From NCBI GenBank assembly GCA_002722955.1, contig PBMZ01000106.1:1-34021 (forward strand): a stretch of DNA of 34,021 bases, in the 5' to 3' direction. Each line of letters starts with the position of its first letter. Position 1 is the stretch's first letter. The notes beneath the pieces were generated by a model. The model worked only from the letters and a program-made list of their open reading frames with translations. It was not told where the DNA came from and did not search any database. The stretch comes from Planctomycetaceae bacterium (GTDB lineage Bacteria; Planctomycetota; Planctomycetia; Planctomycetales; Planctomycetaceae). This document shows, in pieces, positions 16,619 through 25,100 of the stretch. Both the position numbers and the translations under genes were made by a program.

Positions 16619-16651
16619 AGAAGCCCGGCTTTTTGGAAAAGCCGGGCTTCT
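16619..16651. repeat. Dispersed hairpin repeat, copy 2
   Basis: A perfect 15-base stem (16619-16633 with 16637-16651) and a three-base TGG loop, sharing the AGAAGCCCGG arm with copies 1 and 3. It lies between divergent gene starts (PIG-L minus, PQQ propeller plus), so it is not an ordinary terminator. Confidence 0.85.
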
Positions 16652-16746
16652 CAAGCAACGAAGTGACGTGGACTGAGCCGAGCAATCGACGTTGCAAAGT
16701 CCGTTTCGGTTCGGTTCAATGAGGCACACATAAAGAGGCATTGCTC

Positions 16747-17961
16747 ATGAAGACAACATCACTGCTCCTTGTCATCACCGTTTCCGTAAATTGCGCGCTG
16801 GCGGAAGAGTGGAACCGGTTCCGAGGTCCCAATGGTTCCGGCATCAGCGAGTCAGCGGCACCCACGTCTTGGAAACCGGGTGACGAAGCTTGGAAAATCG
16901 ACCTGCCGGGCGTTGGTCACTCCTCTCCAGTGATTACAGGAGATCGGTTATTCATCACGTCGGGTATCGAAAACGATGGCAGCCGAGTTGTGTTCGCGCT
17001 GAATCGTCACACAGGTAAAGAGATTTGGCGCGAGACCTTCGCGGGCTCGAAGTATCGCAAGCACCGGTTGAACAGCTTTGCGTCGTCGACACCGGCGCTC
17101 GACAACAAACGCTTGTACTTATGTTGGGCCGCCGATGGCGTCTTGCACACAGCCGCAGTGACTCTTGATGGTCAACGCGTTTGGGAAGTTGAATTGGGCG
17201 AATTCAAAGCAGGCCACGGCTACGGAGTCTCGCCGATTGTTTTCAAGGACTCGGTCATTGTCGCCAACGAACACGAGGGACAGAGCGTTTTGTATGCGCT
17301 CGACTCCACGAACGGCAAGGTTGTATGGCGCACGAATCGCGACACCAGGACGACTTACACGACGCCGTGTATTTATCGCGTCGAAGGGCGTAAGCCCGAG
17401 CTGATCTTTACGAATTGGAAACATGGAACCACGGCCGTCGATCCTTTGTCTGGAAAGACAACGTGGGAAATCGATGTCTTCGACAAAGGCCACTTCGAGA
17501 CGTCGATCGGCTCGCCCATCGTGGCGGGCGGATTGGTTTATGCAACCAGTGGATATTTGGGTTACTCAACCCAAACAGTGGCCGTCAAATCCGATGCCAG
17601 AAACGTCGGAGAGAAAGTCTTTCAGGTCGAGAAGCTGGCGCCGCTGACCACAACTCCGGTTGTGCAAGGCGACCTGTTGTTCCTCTGGGCGGACGACGGC
17701 ATCGTCAGTTGCGTGCATTCAAAAACGGGCGAGCTGTTTTGGAAAAAACGCGTGGGCGGCAAGTATTATGGCTCGCCCGTAATTGCCAAAGACGCCCTGT
17801 ACTGCCTTTCCACCGAAGGCGAAGCCGTCGTGCTACGAACATCGCGCGAGTACGAAGAGATCGCTCGCAATCAATTGGGTGACCCCAGCCACAGCACGCC
17901 TGCAATTGTTGACGGAACGCTCTACATTCGGACGTTCGGCAGCTTATTTGCGGTTAAGTAG
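16747..17961 (+). CDS. Secreted PQQ-type beta-propeller protein
   Basis: 404 residues from the ATG at 16747, with AGAGG about nine bases upstream. Signal peptide MKTTSLLLVITVSVNCALA (1-19), then EWNRFRGPNGSG, the common start of planctomycete WD40-like/PQQ-repeat proteins. Seen: repeated blade motifs of the form LxxxxGKxxWxxx, such as ALNRHTGKEIWRETF, ALDSTNGKVVWRTN, VDPLSGKTTWEIDV and VHSKTGELFWKKRV, giving an eight-bladed-type propeller. The fold resembles BamB and quinoprotein dehydrogenases, but the sequence does not show the metal and PQQ ligands of an active dehydrogenase. Likely an exported binding or scaffold protein. Its role is not determinable from its neighbours. Confidence 0.85.
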   Translation: MKTTSLLLVITVSVNCALAEEWNRFRGPNGSGISESAAPTSWKPGDEAWKIDLPGVGHSSPVITGDRLFITSGIENDGSRVVFALNRHTGKEIWRETFAGSKYRKHRLNSFASSTPALDNKRLYLCWAADGVLHTAAVTLDGQRVWEVELGEFKAGHGYGVSPIVFKDSVIVANEHEGQSVLYALDSTNGKVVWRTNRDTRTTYTTPCIYRVEGRKPELIFTNWKHGTTAVDPLSGKTTWEIDVFDKGHFETSIGSPIVAGGLVYATSGYLGYSTQTVAVKSDARNVGEKVFQVEKLAPLTTTPVVQGDLLFLWADDGIVSCVHSKTGELFWKKRVGGKYYGSPVIAKDALYCLSTEGEAVVLRTSREYEEIARNQLGDPSHSTPAIVDGTLYIRTFGSLFAVK

Positions 17962-17995
17962 ATTCGGGGACCATCGGCGGCGAGCGCTTTGCCGC

Positions 17996-18802
17996 TCATG
18001 AAGCGTTGGTTTGCAGATGGCCACTGACGACGCCCGTCAATCGTGCAAAGTCCGGCTCTTCGCGCAAGCTTGTCTCGCGCGGGTAATCGAACGGGATGGG
18101 CACATCGGCGATGATGCGCCCGGGCGAGTGACTCATCACCAACACCCGCTGGCTCATGTAAACGGCCTCGGCAACGTTGTGTGTAACGAAAACTCCCGTC
18201 CAGCGATGTTGTGCCCAAGTCCGCGAGAGCTCTTCGTTCAATTGTTGCCGCAAGATGTCGTCAAGGGCTCCAAAGGGTTCGTCCAGTAAAAGCAGATCGG
18301 GCTGCGTCACCAGGGCTCGCGCCAATGCTACGCGCATCCGCATGCCACCAGAAAGCATATGCGGTCGTTTGTTGGCGTCAGCATCGGTGAGACCGATCAA
18401 CTGCAAACTTTCTCGGATTAACGGTTGCTGCTCTTCACGGTTGATGTTGTCACTTTCTTGCAGCTCGAATGGCAAGCGAATGTTGTCGACTACTGTTCTC
18501 CAAGGCAGCAAGTTGGCATCTTGAAAAACAAAGCCGACACGGTGTCTTTCCTGGCGAGCTTGAGTTGCAGGGACGCCAAGAATGTGAAGCTCGCCCGAAC
18601 TGGCGGCCCGAAGTCCTGCCAGCAATCTTAGCAATGTGGACTTGCCACAACCGGATGGTCCCACGATGGAAACGAATTCACCGCGTTCAATTTTCAGCTC
18701 GATATTCGCGAGAGCTTGAAAGCCATTTTCGAATTCGATGCCTAACGAACGAGCTTCCACAAGTGGCTCTAAGTTGGTCGCGGATGAAGGCTGCGAATTC
18801 AT
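17996..18802 (-). CDS. ABC transporter ATPase, nitrate/sulfonate/taurine type, orphan
   Basis: 268 residues, ATG at 18802, weak ribosome binding site. Seen: Walker A GPSGCGKST (48-56), Q-loop FVFQDANLLPW (91-101), signature LSGGM (150-154, the variant usual in this subfamily), Walker B LLLLDEP (170-176), D-loop GALD and switch His208 in FVTHN. The Q-loop DANLLPW wording and C-terminus (VMSHSPGRIIADVPI) match SsuB/TauB/NrtD-like ATPases that power uptake of sulfonates, taurine, nitrate or thiamine precursors. No permease or binding protein is next to it, so its partners must lie elsewhere or it is a remnant. All catalytic motifs are intact. Confidence 0.9.
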   Translation of the reverse strand: MNSQPSSATNLEPLVEARSLGIEFENGFQALANIELKIERGEFVSIVGPSGCGKSTLLRLLAGLRAASSGELHILGVPATQARQERHRVGFVFQDANLLPWRTVVDNIRLPFELQESDNINREEQQPLIRESLQLIGLTDADANKRPHMLSGGMRMRVALARALVTQPDLLLLDEPFGALDDILRQQLNEELSRTWAQHRWTGVFVTHNVAEAVYMSQRVLVMSHSPGRIIADVPIPFDYPRETSLREEPDFARLTGVVSGHLQTNAS

Positions 18803-19333
18803 TCGGTTATTTTGACGCCAGCGTCAGCGTAGTCAACGCACGACATGAAGCAGTACGAGCAGCGAGATGAGAAGCCCGGCTTCTCGGAGAAGCCGGGCTT
18901 CTTGAACTATCAATGCACGACTTGAAGCGTTGACACTTGGCTGACGTTGGATACAATGAATTCAGCTTTCCGCTCAGCAACCCTGCTTTCGCGGGCAAAT
19001 CGAGTGGGTACCACCGAATTGCGAGTTCCTCGCAGTTCTGAACATAGTCATTATGAGAGGCATGCTGTCGCTGCCTTTCTAAACCTTTTGACGGGTGGGT
19101 ACCCAGACTCTTGGAGATTTGCCGTCCCACTTAGTTCGGCGTGCAATTGTCGAGCGCGATCTGGCAGCTTTCAGCAATCTGGGACTTCAGACGCTTGGTT
19201 TATTGCTAAGTCCTTGGCAATAATGGGTTTGACGCTTGAAGCAACGTTGTTTCTCGGCGGAATTGCCGATTCTGAGCGTCCGGCTCAAACACGCAGAACG
19301 AGATGCAATAACTAGAAAAAGGAAACGATCACA
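18803..19333. other. Intergenic region between ABC ATPase and tatA cluster
   Basis: Non-coding 531 bases between divergent genes. It holds hairpin copy 3 (18870-18902). Open frames here (such as plus-strand 18947-19315) have no recognisable domain and unnatural composition. A promoter for the tatA cluster is expected near the right end, but I see no convincing -35/-10 pair. Confidence 0.4.
18870..18902. repeat. Dispersed hairpin repeat, copy 3
   Basis: A 16-base perfect stem (18870-18885 with 18887-18902) around a single base, with the same AGAAGCCCGG outer arm as copies 1 and 2. Again between divergent gene starts. Confidence 0.85.
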
Positions 19334-19504
19334 ATGTTTTCTGGCCCTTGGGAAATCATCATTATCCTGATCGTAGTGCTTCTGCTGTTTGGGAAGAGGT
19401 TACCAAATGCGATGCGTTCAGTTGGCCAAAGCATCACAGCATTCAAAAAAGGCGTTCATGAATCCGAACAAGATGGCGATTCTGACGACGAATCGGTAAC
19501 TTAG
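19334..19504 (+). CDS. TatA/E-family translocase protein, paralogue 1
   Basis: 56 residues (MFSGPWEIIIILIVVLLLFG, then KRLPNAMRSVGQ and FKKGVHESEQ), ending in an acidic tail. This is the TatA layout: a short N-terminal membrane helix starting after GPWE, an FG hinge, an amphipathic helix and FKKG. TatA oligomers form the pore for folded Tat substrates in the cytoplasmic membrane. AAGGAA lies about ten bases upstream. It is the most divergent of three tandem copies (LPNAM rather than LPEVA, and the shortest hinge-to-tail conservation), so it may be a specialised subunit. No tatC is nearby. Which copy acts as TatA or as a TatB-like protein cannot be decided from length alone. Confidence 0.85.
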   Translation: MFSGPWEIIIILIVVLLLFGKRLPNAMRSVGQSITAFKKGVHESEQDGDSDDESVT

Positions 19505-19559
19505 AAACTCCAAACGGTTTTGTTTTCACACTTCGTAGCTCGAATGAAAGGAGCTTCGC

Positions 19560-19724
19560 ATGTTTGGCGGACCGTGGGAATTAGTAATTGTAGCTCTGAT
19601 CGCTTTGTTGCTCTTTGGCAAACGATTGCCCGAAGTTGCTCGAAGCGTTGGCAAAGGACTTTCAGAATTCAAAAAGGGTATCAACGACGTTCAAGACGAA
19701 GTCAACGATGCCACTTACTCTTGA
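19560..19724 (+). CDS. tatA: TatA/E-family translocase protein, paralogue 2
   Basis: 54 residues: MFGGPWELVIVALIALLLFG, then KRLPEVARSVGKGLSEFKKG and a short acidic end. It has every TatA landmark: membrane helix with Glu7 at its start, FGKRLPE hinge, glycine-interrupted amphipathic helix and FKKG. A strong AAAGGAG ribosome binding site lies about eight bases upstream. It follows paralogue 1 by 55 bases and precedes paralogue 3 by 43. Being the most canonical copy, it is the best candidate for pore-forming TatA. The Tat-signal oxidoreductase at 4182-5471 is a likely client. Confidence 0.88.
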   Translation: MFGGPWELVIVALIALLLFGKRLPEVARSVGKGLSEFKKGINDVQDEVNDATYS

Positions 19725-19767
19725 TGTCAGCCGCGAGACGGCCAGCATCTAGTTGAGGTACCGACTT

Positions 19768-20067
19768 ATGGACACTTCATTCGTCTTAGGATTTCTCCCA
19801 TTCGGCGGCAGCGGCCCTTGGGAGTTGGTCATCGTTTTGGCGATCGCGTTGCTGTTGTTTGGCAAGCGACTTCCCGAAGTGGCTCGCAGCATGGGCAAGG
19901 GAATTGTCGAGTTCAAAAAAGGCGTTCGAGGCATCGAAGAAGAAGTCGAGCGGGCTGACTACATGGCCTCGACATCGGCTTCCACCGAGCGTCCTGCCGC
20001 GGAAGAGGAACGCCAGGAAGTCACGGCTCCCAAATTCGAGCCGCCTAAGTTTGAACAAGACAGTTAA
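19768..20067 (+). CDS. TatA-family protein with extended tail, paralogue 3
   Basis: 99 residues from the ATG at 19768 (GAGG nine bases upstream; an in-frame TTG at 19753 is less likely). It repeats the core GPWELVIVLAIALLLFGKRL, then PEVARSMGKGIVEFKKG, but adds an N-terminal MDTSFVLGFLPFGGS and a longer C-terminal tail (about residues 55-99) rich in Glu, Pro and Lys. Known: TatB is longer than TatA after the amphipathic helix and binds the signal with TatC. Inference: the extended tail makes this a candidate TatB-like partner, but its core is closer to paralogue 2, so recent duplication is also plausible. Confidence 0.82.
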   Translation: MDTSFVLGFLPFGGSGPWELVIVLAIALLLFGKRLPEVARSMGKGIVEFKKGVRGIEEEVERADYMASTSASTERPAAEEERQEVTAPKFEPPKFEQDS

Positions 20068-20081
20068 GGCCTAAGGCCTCA

Positions 20082-20114
20082 AGAAAAGCTTTGCACGTTT
20101 GCTTGCGCTTTTCT
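20082..20114. terminator. Hairpin between tatA-family gene 3 and the next gene
   Basis: AGAAAAGC (20082-20089) pairs with GCTTTTCT (20107-20114) across a 17-base loop, in the 70-base gap before the next start. A tandem AAGGCCT pair (20066-20079) precedes it. There is no T-run after the stem, so a terminator or attenuator role is only possible. Confidence 0.25.
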
Positions 20115-20137
20115 CAAGAAGCTCGTCGGAGCATACA

Positions 20138-21586
20138 ATGGCGAAATGCTTGATAGCGTTGGCGCTGTTCAGCCTTATGGGCCAATGCTGTTATGCTCAG
20201 CAAGAGGCTCCCGCGGAAACCGTTGAGCCTGAACCAACGCTCGCGTTGGACGCCGAGTTGCTCGAAACTGTTTCGCTCGAGCCAAATGATCTTCAACCAT
20301 CTGATCATGCGGCGTTGATTGCGGGCCTTGATCGAACCCGACGCATTGAGCGAAGAGTGGCCGAGGCCGCAGCTGCTGACTTTTTCCGAACGCGACGATC
20401 CGAGACCGGCCCACTTCCGGATCTGCTTAAGAATCCCGAAGCCTATCACGGTCAGCTTGTCACGCTAGAAGGTCAAGTTCGCCGAATCGCCATCCGCTCG
20501 ATTAACGCCGAGCAATTTGGCATCAACCAGTTGTACGACGTGTGGCTCTATGTTGACGGCGGCGATGTGCCTGTCCTCATTGTTTGCGCGGAATTGCAAC
20601 CTAGCCTGAAGGCACGATTTCCAGAAAACGCCAGCGAGATTAACGACGTCATCAACGATGTCCGGGCAACAGGTTTCTTTCTGAAGCGAGTCAAATTCGG
20701 CGACGACCAGGTCGCTCCGTTACTTGCCACTCATCAACCAAGATGGATTCCTCAAGTCAGGGATCCGAGCGACCCGAAGATTGAACCTTTCGTTTTAGCT
20801 CCCGTACAACTCGGGCCCAGCACTCTGAAGGCGGTCGAGAATCACGCTTACTACTACTTGCTGGAAAAGGCGCGAAAGACAGATTCGTCCGTCCTTGATA
20901 AGGCGGCCGCAGACTTCTACACAAAACGGCAAGATGCTCGTCAGCAGCAGCGAAAACGTCGCATGCCACCTTTCATCGACGTTTTCAAACATCGTGACGA
21001 GTACCACGGTCAGCCCGTCATGTTCAAGGGCCGCGTCAGACGACTCGTTCCTTACACGGCTCCGGAGAACGATTACGGGATTGAAACTCTGTACGATCTC
21101 TGGATCTATACAGACGACAGTCAAAACAATGCGGCAGTCGTCGTCTGCACAGACCTACCAGAGGGCCTCAAAACTCAGATGGGCTCGGACATTCTGATCG
21201 ACAACGTTGCTGTCACCGGCTACTTCTTCAAGATGATGGCCTACCAAGCACAAGACACGGCACACATGACGCCGATGCTGATCGCCAAGAAGCCCACCTG
21301 GAAGCCCGTCGTTGGCGGAACCGAGCCCGTGTTGCCAAAGTCGGTAGTCAACATTCTGGCAGGATTGGGACTGGTCGGAATTGTCGTCGGCTTTTGGTTT
21401 GTCGTTGTTCGAGACGACCGCAAAGGCCGTGTCAAAACCGTTCAAGAAGAAGCCTCTTTCGCCGACAATGAAGATGCTAAAGATCAGGTGTCCCCAGAAT
21501 TTCCATCGTCCGCTGATGGAAACGCATCCCTTAACTCGACAGCCGTGAAAGTCCAACAATGTCTGACAAGAGCGAAAAGAAACTAG
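20138..21586 (+). CDS. Exported membrane-anchored protein with a duplicated domain
   Basis: 482 residues from the ATG at 20138, with GGAG seven bases upstream. Signal peptide ending CCYAQ (about residue 21). Two copies of one domain follow: about 93-206 (NPEAYHGQLVTLEGQVRRI, YDVWLYVDGG, VIVCAEL-type strand, ATGFFLKRV) and about 277-391 (HRDEYHGQPVMFKGRVRRL, YDLWIYTDD, VVVCTDL, VTGYFFKMM). A C-terminal membrane helix spans about 403-424 and a charged cytoplasmic tail ends the protein. The strand pattern around YHGQxVxxxGxVRR suggests an OB-like beta-barrel, but this is inference. Function unknown. It lies 70 bases after the tatA genes and its end overlaps the TM2 gene by 28 bases, implying coupled translation and an envelope role. 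Confidence 0.75.
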   Translation: MAKCLIALALFSLMGQCCYAQQEAPAETVEPEPTLALDAELLETVSLEPNDLQPSDHAALIAGLDRTRRIERRVAEAAAADFFRTRRSETGPLPDLLKNPEAYHGQLVTLEGQVRRIAIRSINAEQFGINQLYDVWLYVDGGDVPVLIVCAELQPSLKARFPENASEINDVINDVRATGFFLKRVKFGDDQVAPLLATHQPRWIPQVRDPSDPKIEPFVLAPVQLGPSTLKAVENHAYYYLLEKARKTDSSVLDKAAADFYTKRQDARQQQRKRRMPPFIDVFKHRDEYHGQPVMFKGRVRRLVPYTAPENDYGIETLYDLWIYTDDSQNNAAVVVCTDLPEGLKTQMGSDILIDNVAVTGYFFKMMAYQAQDTAHMTPMLIAKKPTWKPVVGGTEPVLPKSVVNILAGLGLVGIVVGFWFVVVRDDRKGRVKTVQEEASFADNEDAKDQVSPEFPSSADGNASLNSTAVKVQQCLTRAKRN

Positions 21587-21777
21587 TCTTAGCAGCGATC
21601 CTTTGCTTCTTTTTCGGAATTTTCGGTGCCCATCGTTTTTACAGCGGAAAGACCGGATCAGCGATCTTTCAGCTCCTCACGCTAGGCGGCCTGGGGATTT
21701 GGGCCTTTGTTGACTTCTTGATTATTCTGTTCGGTCAATTCAAAGACTCGGAAGGCAAACTGATCTCTCACGGTTAA
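21559..21777 (+). CDS. TM2-domain membrane protein
   Basis: 72 residues, ATG at 21559 inside the end of the previous gene. Seen: a lysine-rich cytoplasmic start (SDKSEKK), membrane helix AAILCFFFGIFGAHRFY, a short GKTGSAIFQLL linker and a second helix GGLGIWAFVDFLIILFG. GIFGAHRFYxGKxxxA...GGxGIWxxxD is the TM2 domain signature. TM2 proteins are small two-helix membrane proteins of unclear function. The 28-base overlap with the duplicated-domain gene suggests the two are made together. Confidence 0.88.
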   Translation: MSDKSEKKLVLAAILCFFFGIFGAHRFYSGKTGSAIFQLLTLGGLGIWAFVDFLIILFGQFKDSEGKLISHG

Positions 21778-21802
21778 CATCCGCCGTCCAAGGACTGGTG
21801 CA

Positions 21803-22108
21803 CTAAACGAGGACAAAGACGTCCCCGTCCTCGACGACTGACTCAAACGAAGGCTGCTGAATGTTGGCATTCAGGCAATGATGTCCGTTCGTGACATCCA
21901 ATTGCCAACCATGCCAAGGGCAAGTCACGACGCAGCCTTCCAGAGTTCCCTTTCCCAATGGCCCGCCAGCGTGCGGGCAAACTCCATCCAAAATGTGGAT
22001 TTGCCCATCCACGTTGTAGACCGCGAATACTCTCCCCGCCGCCACGATCTCGGCACCAGCGCCAACGGGAATCTCCTCAAGACTGGCAAGCCGGACTTTC
22101 TCGGCCAT
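21803..22108 (-). CDS. Rieske-type [2Fe-2S] ferredoxin
   Basis: 101 residues, ATG at 22108. Seen: Rieske cluster motif CPH (Cys44, His46) and CPWH (Cys63, His66), spaced as CxH-x16-CxxH, within VCPHAGGPLGKGTLEGCVVTC-type text (44-63) and followed by GWQLD. The length and cytoplasmic nature (no signal peptide) match soluble Rieske ferredoxins and the small subunits of nitrite reductase or dioxygenase systems. It should carry electrons to a partner not seen here. AGGAG overlaps the end of the giant gene and the start lies six bases after that gene's stop, so the two are almost surely on one transcript. Why a surface-type giant and a cytoplasmic redox protein are linked is unclear. Confidence 0.92.
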   Translation of the reverse strand: MAEKVRLASLEEIPVGAGAEIVAAGRVFAVYNVDGQIHILDGVCPHAGGPLGKGTLEGCVVTCPWHGWQLDVTNGHHCLNANIQQPSFESVVEDGDVFVLV

Positions 22109-22114
22109 GGATGA

Positions 22115-25100
22115 TTACTCCTCTGCAGCTTCTTCATTCTCTGGCTTAGACTTTACGGCGACTTTCGAAGCTTGTTCCGTTTCGGTCTTCTTGACATCTT
22201 CACTGACGATAGCGGGCGCTTGCTTGTCGTCGCGACGCAACCGCAGTTTACTCAACAGTTGAGACGTTCTTGAAGGTTTGGCCGCTTTCTCTGTCGCTTG
22301 TGCCGTCTTGTTCTCTGCTGGCTGAGCATTGTTTGCGTTGCCACCTTGATCATCGTCCTCGTCTTGTTCGTCTTCGGTCGTGCCTTCGAGGAATTGGAAG
22401 ATCTTCGGAGATTCTTCCTCGCCAACGATATTCTCCATCAGATTGTGAATTTCAAGGATGCCAGTCGGCACACCCGTCAACGACTTGCCGACCGAGTTCC
22501 AAATCAGATCGAGCAACGCGGACTCGGCAGAATCAAGTTCATCGTCTTTGTCGTCTTCATCATCGTCAAACCAGTCAGGCAGTAAGTCATCAACGAATGA
22601 TGAATCGACTGTGTTACTAAGGGCGTCCGTTGTTGTTTCGGCGACCAACAAATAATCTTCCGCAATCGCCTTCAGAAATGCCCAGATTTCAGATTTCGGA
22701 GATTCTTGACTGTCGACCTGATCCAACTGAGGCGCGCTTGCGGCGGCCGCTTCAAGCAACGCATCATCTGTCACACTGAAGTTTGCAGCCAATCCATCCG
22801 AAGTCGAATCCGAGTCAGCCAAGGCATCCGTTGGAATGTTGACACCGGATCCGAACTCCAACGTCAAGTCCAAGTTCCCCGTCGTTCCACCTTTGACCAA
22901 ACTGCCTTCGAGTGAAACTGGCGTCGTGCCTTCGGGCGTGATGAAGTTGGCACCACCTTGGAAATCGCTGCCGACGCCGACCAATTCCAAGTTGTAATTC
23001 GTCTGTGGAGCGTTCGGGATAATCAGAACTTCGGCAACGCCGTTTCCGGAGAAGTAAGTGTTGCTACCAAATTCGTTGACGTTACCTTGATTCATTGTGA
23101 ATCCAGCTTGGCGACCAGCCGATTCCGTCACAATGAAATCAACGGGATCGAGCCAGATCAGCAAAAAGTCTTCCTCAATGACTCCCTGCTTATCAATAAA
23201 CCGTTGAACGATTTCCTCGTTCTTCTCATCCACGGTTTGAGGTTCCACTTCGTCATTGGGATCCATCATGGCCATCCCTGTGTCGGTAATCTGCGTTCGC
23301 ACCAAGTCGCGGACGGAATCACCAACCGTTTCGGTCACTTTGGTCTCGCCAATGACGTCTTCGGGCTGAGTGTCGATTACCAAAGTGTAATCACCGGTCG
23401 TCATGTCGAATCCAGCAACACGGACGAAGTACTCTTCTCCCAACGAAACAGGAAACTGCATTTGCCGATTCGGCTGACCATTTTCAACATCATCACTGCC
23501 AATTTGGAACTGATCGGAATCAAAGCCACGAATTGATGGCAGTAGATCGCCGCTGGTACGAGTCAAAGTGACCGTTGCCGTCCCTGTGTCTGGACTGACA
23601 AAGCGGAAGAAGTCGACATCGCCGGCTATTTCGATCGAGGAGCTTACCTGACCACTGGAGTTCAAAACGACTTCCTGGCCATCGCTTAAGACGTCGCCGA
23701 CATCCAGATTCATGTCGTTATCGATCACTGTGCTGTTGATCGTAATCCGATAATCGCCAACACCAGAATCGAGCGTTCCGTCTTCATTGAGATCTTCGCT
23801 GATGTCTTCATTCTCTCCGAGAACCGTGTCCAACAGCCCGTTGTTGTTGAGATCTTCGCCCAAGCTGAATGCCGAGACTGTTACGAAGAAAATATCGCCG
23901 GCTTGAGCATTGAAGGTCACGAACGAATCCAGTGCGCTTCGAGTTGCTTCGTCTTCTGGAGTCATTGGATCATCTTCGATGCCACCGCTATCGTCATCGG
24001 TGACAATGATGTCTCCGGCAATCAAGTTGCCGGCATCGTCCAAACTAGCAGCAGTAATCGTGACGATCGGGTCGGTATCAGGCGTGTCATCAACACCGAA
24101 TAACCGCGACGACACTCGCACACTGATTCGGGCCGTACTGTCGGCATCGACCTCAGGAGCAATAAAGAAGACGTCCTGATCCAATGCCGGTTGGCCAACC
24201 TGACGATTGATACGTCCATCTTGAGTCGCCGTGTTCAAAGTCTTGTCGATGGCGATTTCGGTGGCCGTGCTATCGGTGAAGTCAGAGAAGTCGTCGACAT
24301 TCAACTGGAGTCCCAACTCATAAGCACCGGTGGTACTAACGATCGAATCGTCAGCCAATCGTTCAAGGTTTGGTTGTCCAGCAGCTTCGATGAAGATTCG
24401 TTGACCATCCGTGACCGTGATCGTTGCCGCCGAGTTTAGACTCAGAAGCGTGTCGGCCGAGAACGCGGTCTCAACACCGTCTTTGTCGAAGATACGTAGG
24501 AACGTGTCGATCTGGCTTCCTGGTGCCGCATCCAAATTGACGGTCAACGTCCCAGTCGGAATGACATCATCGTTGACATCGTTGTCGAACAGGTCTATGT
24601 CGAGCTGAATTACATCTCGATCACCATCCGATTCAACGCTTCCGCTAATCAACTCGCCCGGGAACGCGGTACGAATAATCGAACCGTCCGCGTCTTCAAA
24701 AACATTTTCCAAGGCGACGGAATTCGTACTGTCTTGAGTCAACGAGAACTGCTGATTGTCTTGAATGTCTGTGATCTCTTGTCCAAAGTCATCCGTAATA
24801 TTTGGAACCAACGTCGCGGTCAATTCGTAAGCACCCGTGTTTCGGAAGTCGAACGAGTTGACGTTGACGAAGAAGATCGTACCAGCGGAAACATTACCCA
24901 CACTCAGTGAGGCTCCTTCAACGTTGTCATCATTCGCATCATCATCGAAGGCGAGCAAATTGCCCTCGCGATCGAAGACGGAAATGATGCCATCGAAACG
25001 CTGACCCGGATTCGGCGTTGTGTCCAATTGAAGATCGACACGCCCCGAATCAGTACTGGTGAATTGGAAGGTATCCACGTCGGTGGGGAAGTTAACGAGG

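Noticed and set aside
16619..16651. Rho-independent terminator
   Set aside because: The perfect hairpin lies between two divergent gene starts, where no transcript ends, and matches two other dispersed copies.
18947..19315. A 122-residue plus-strand open frame before the tatA cluster
   Set aside because: Irregular composition, no domain, no good ribosome binding site; better read as intergenic DNA.
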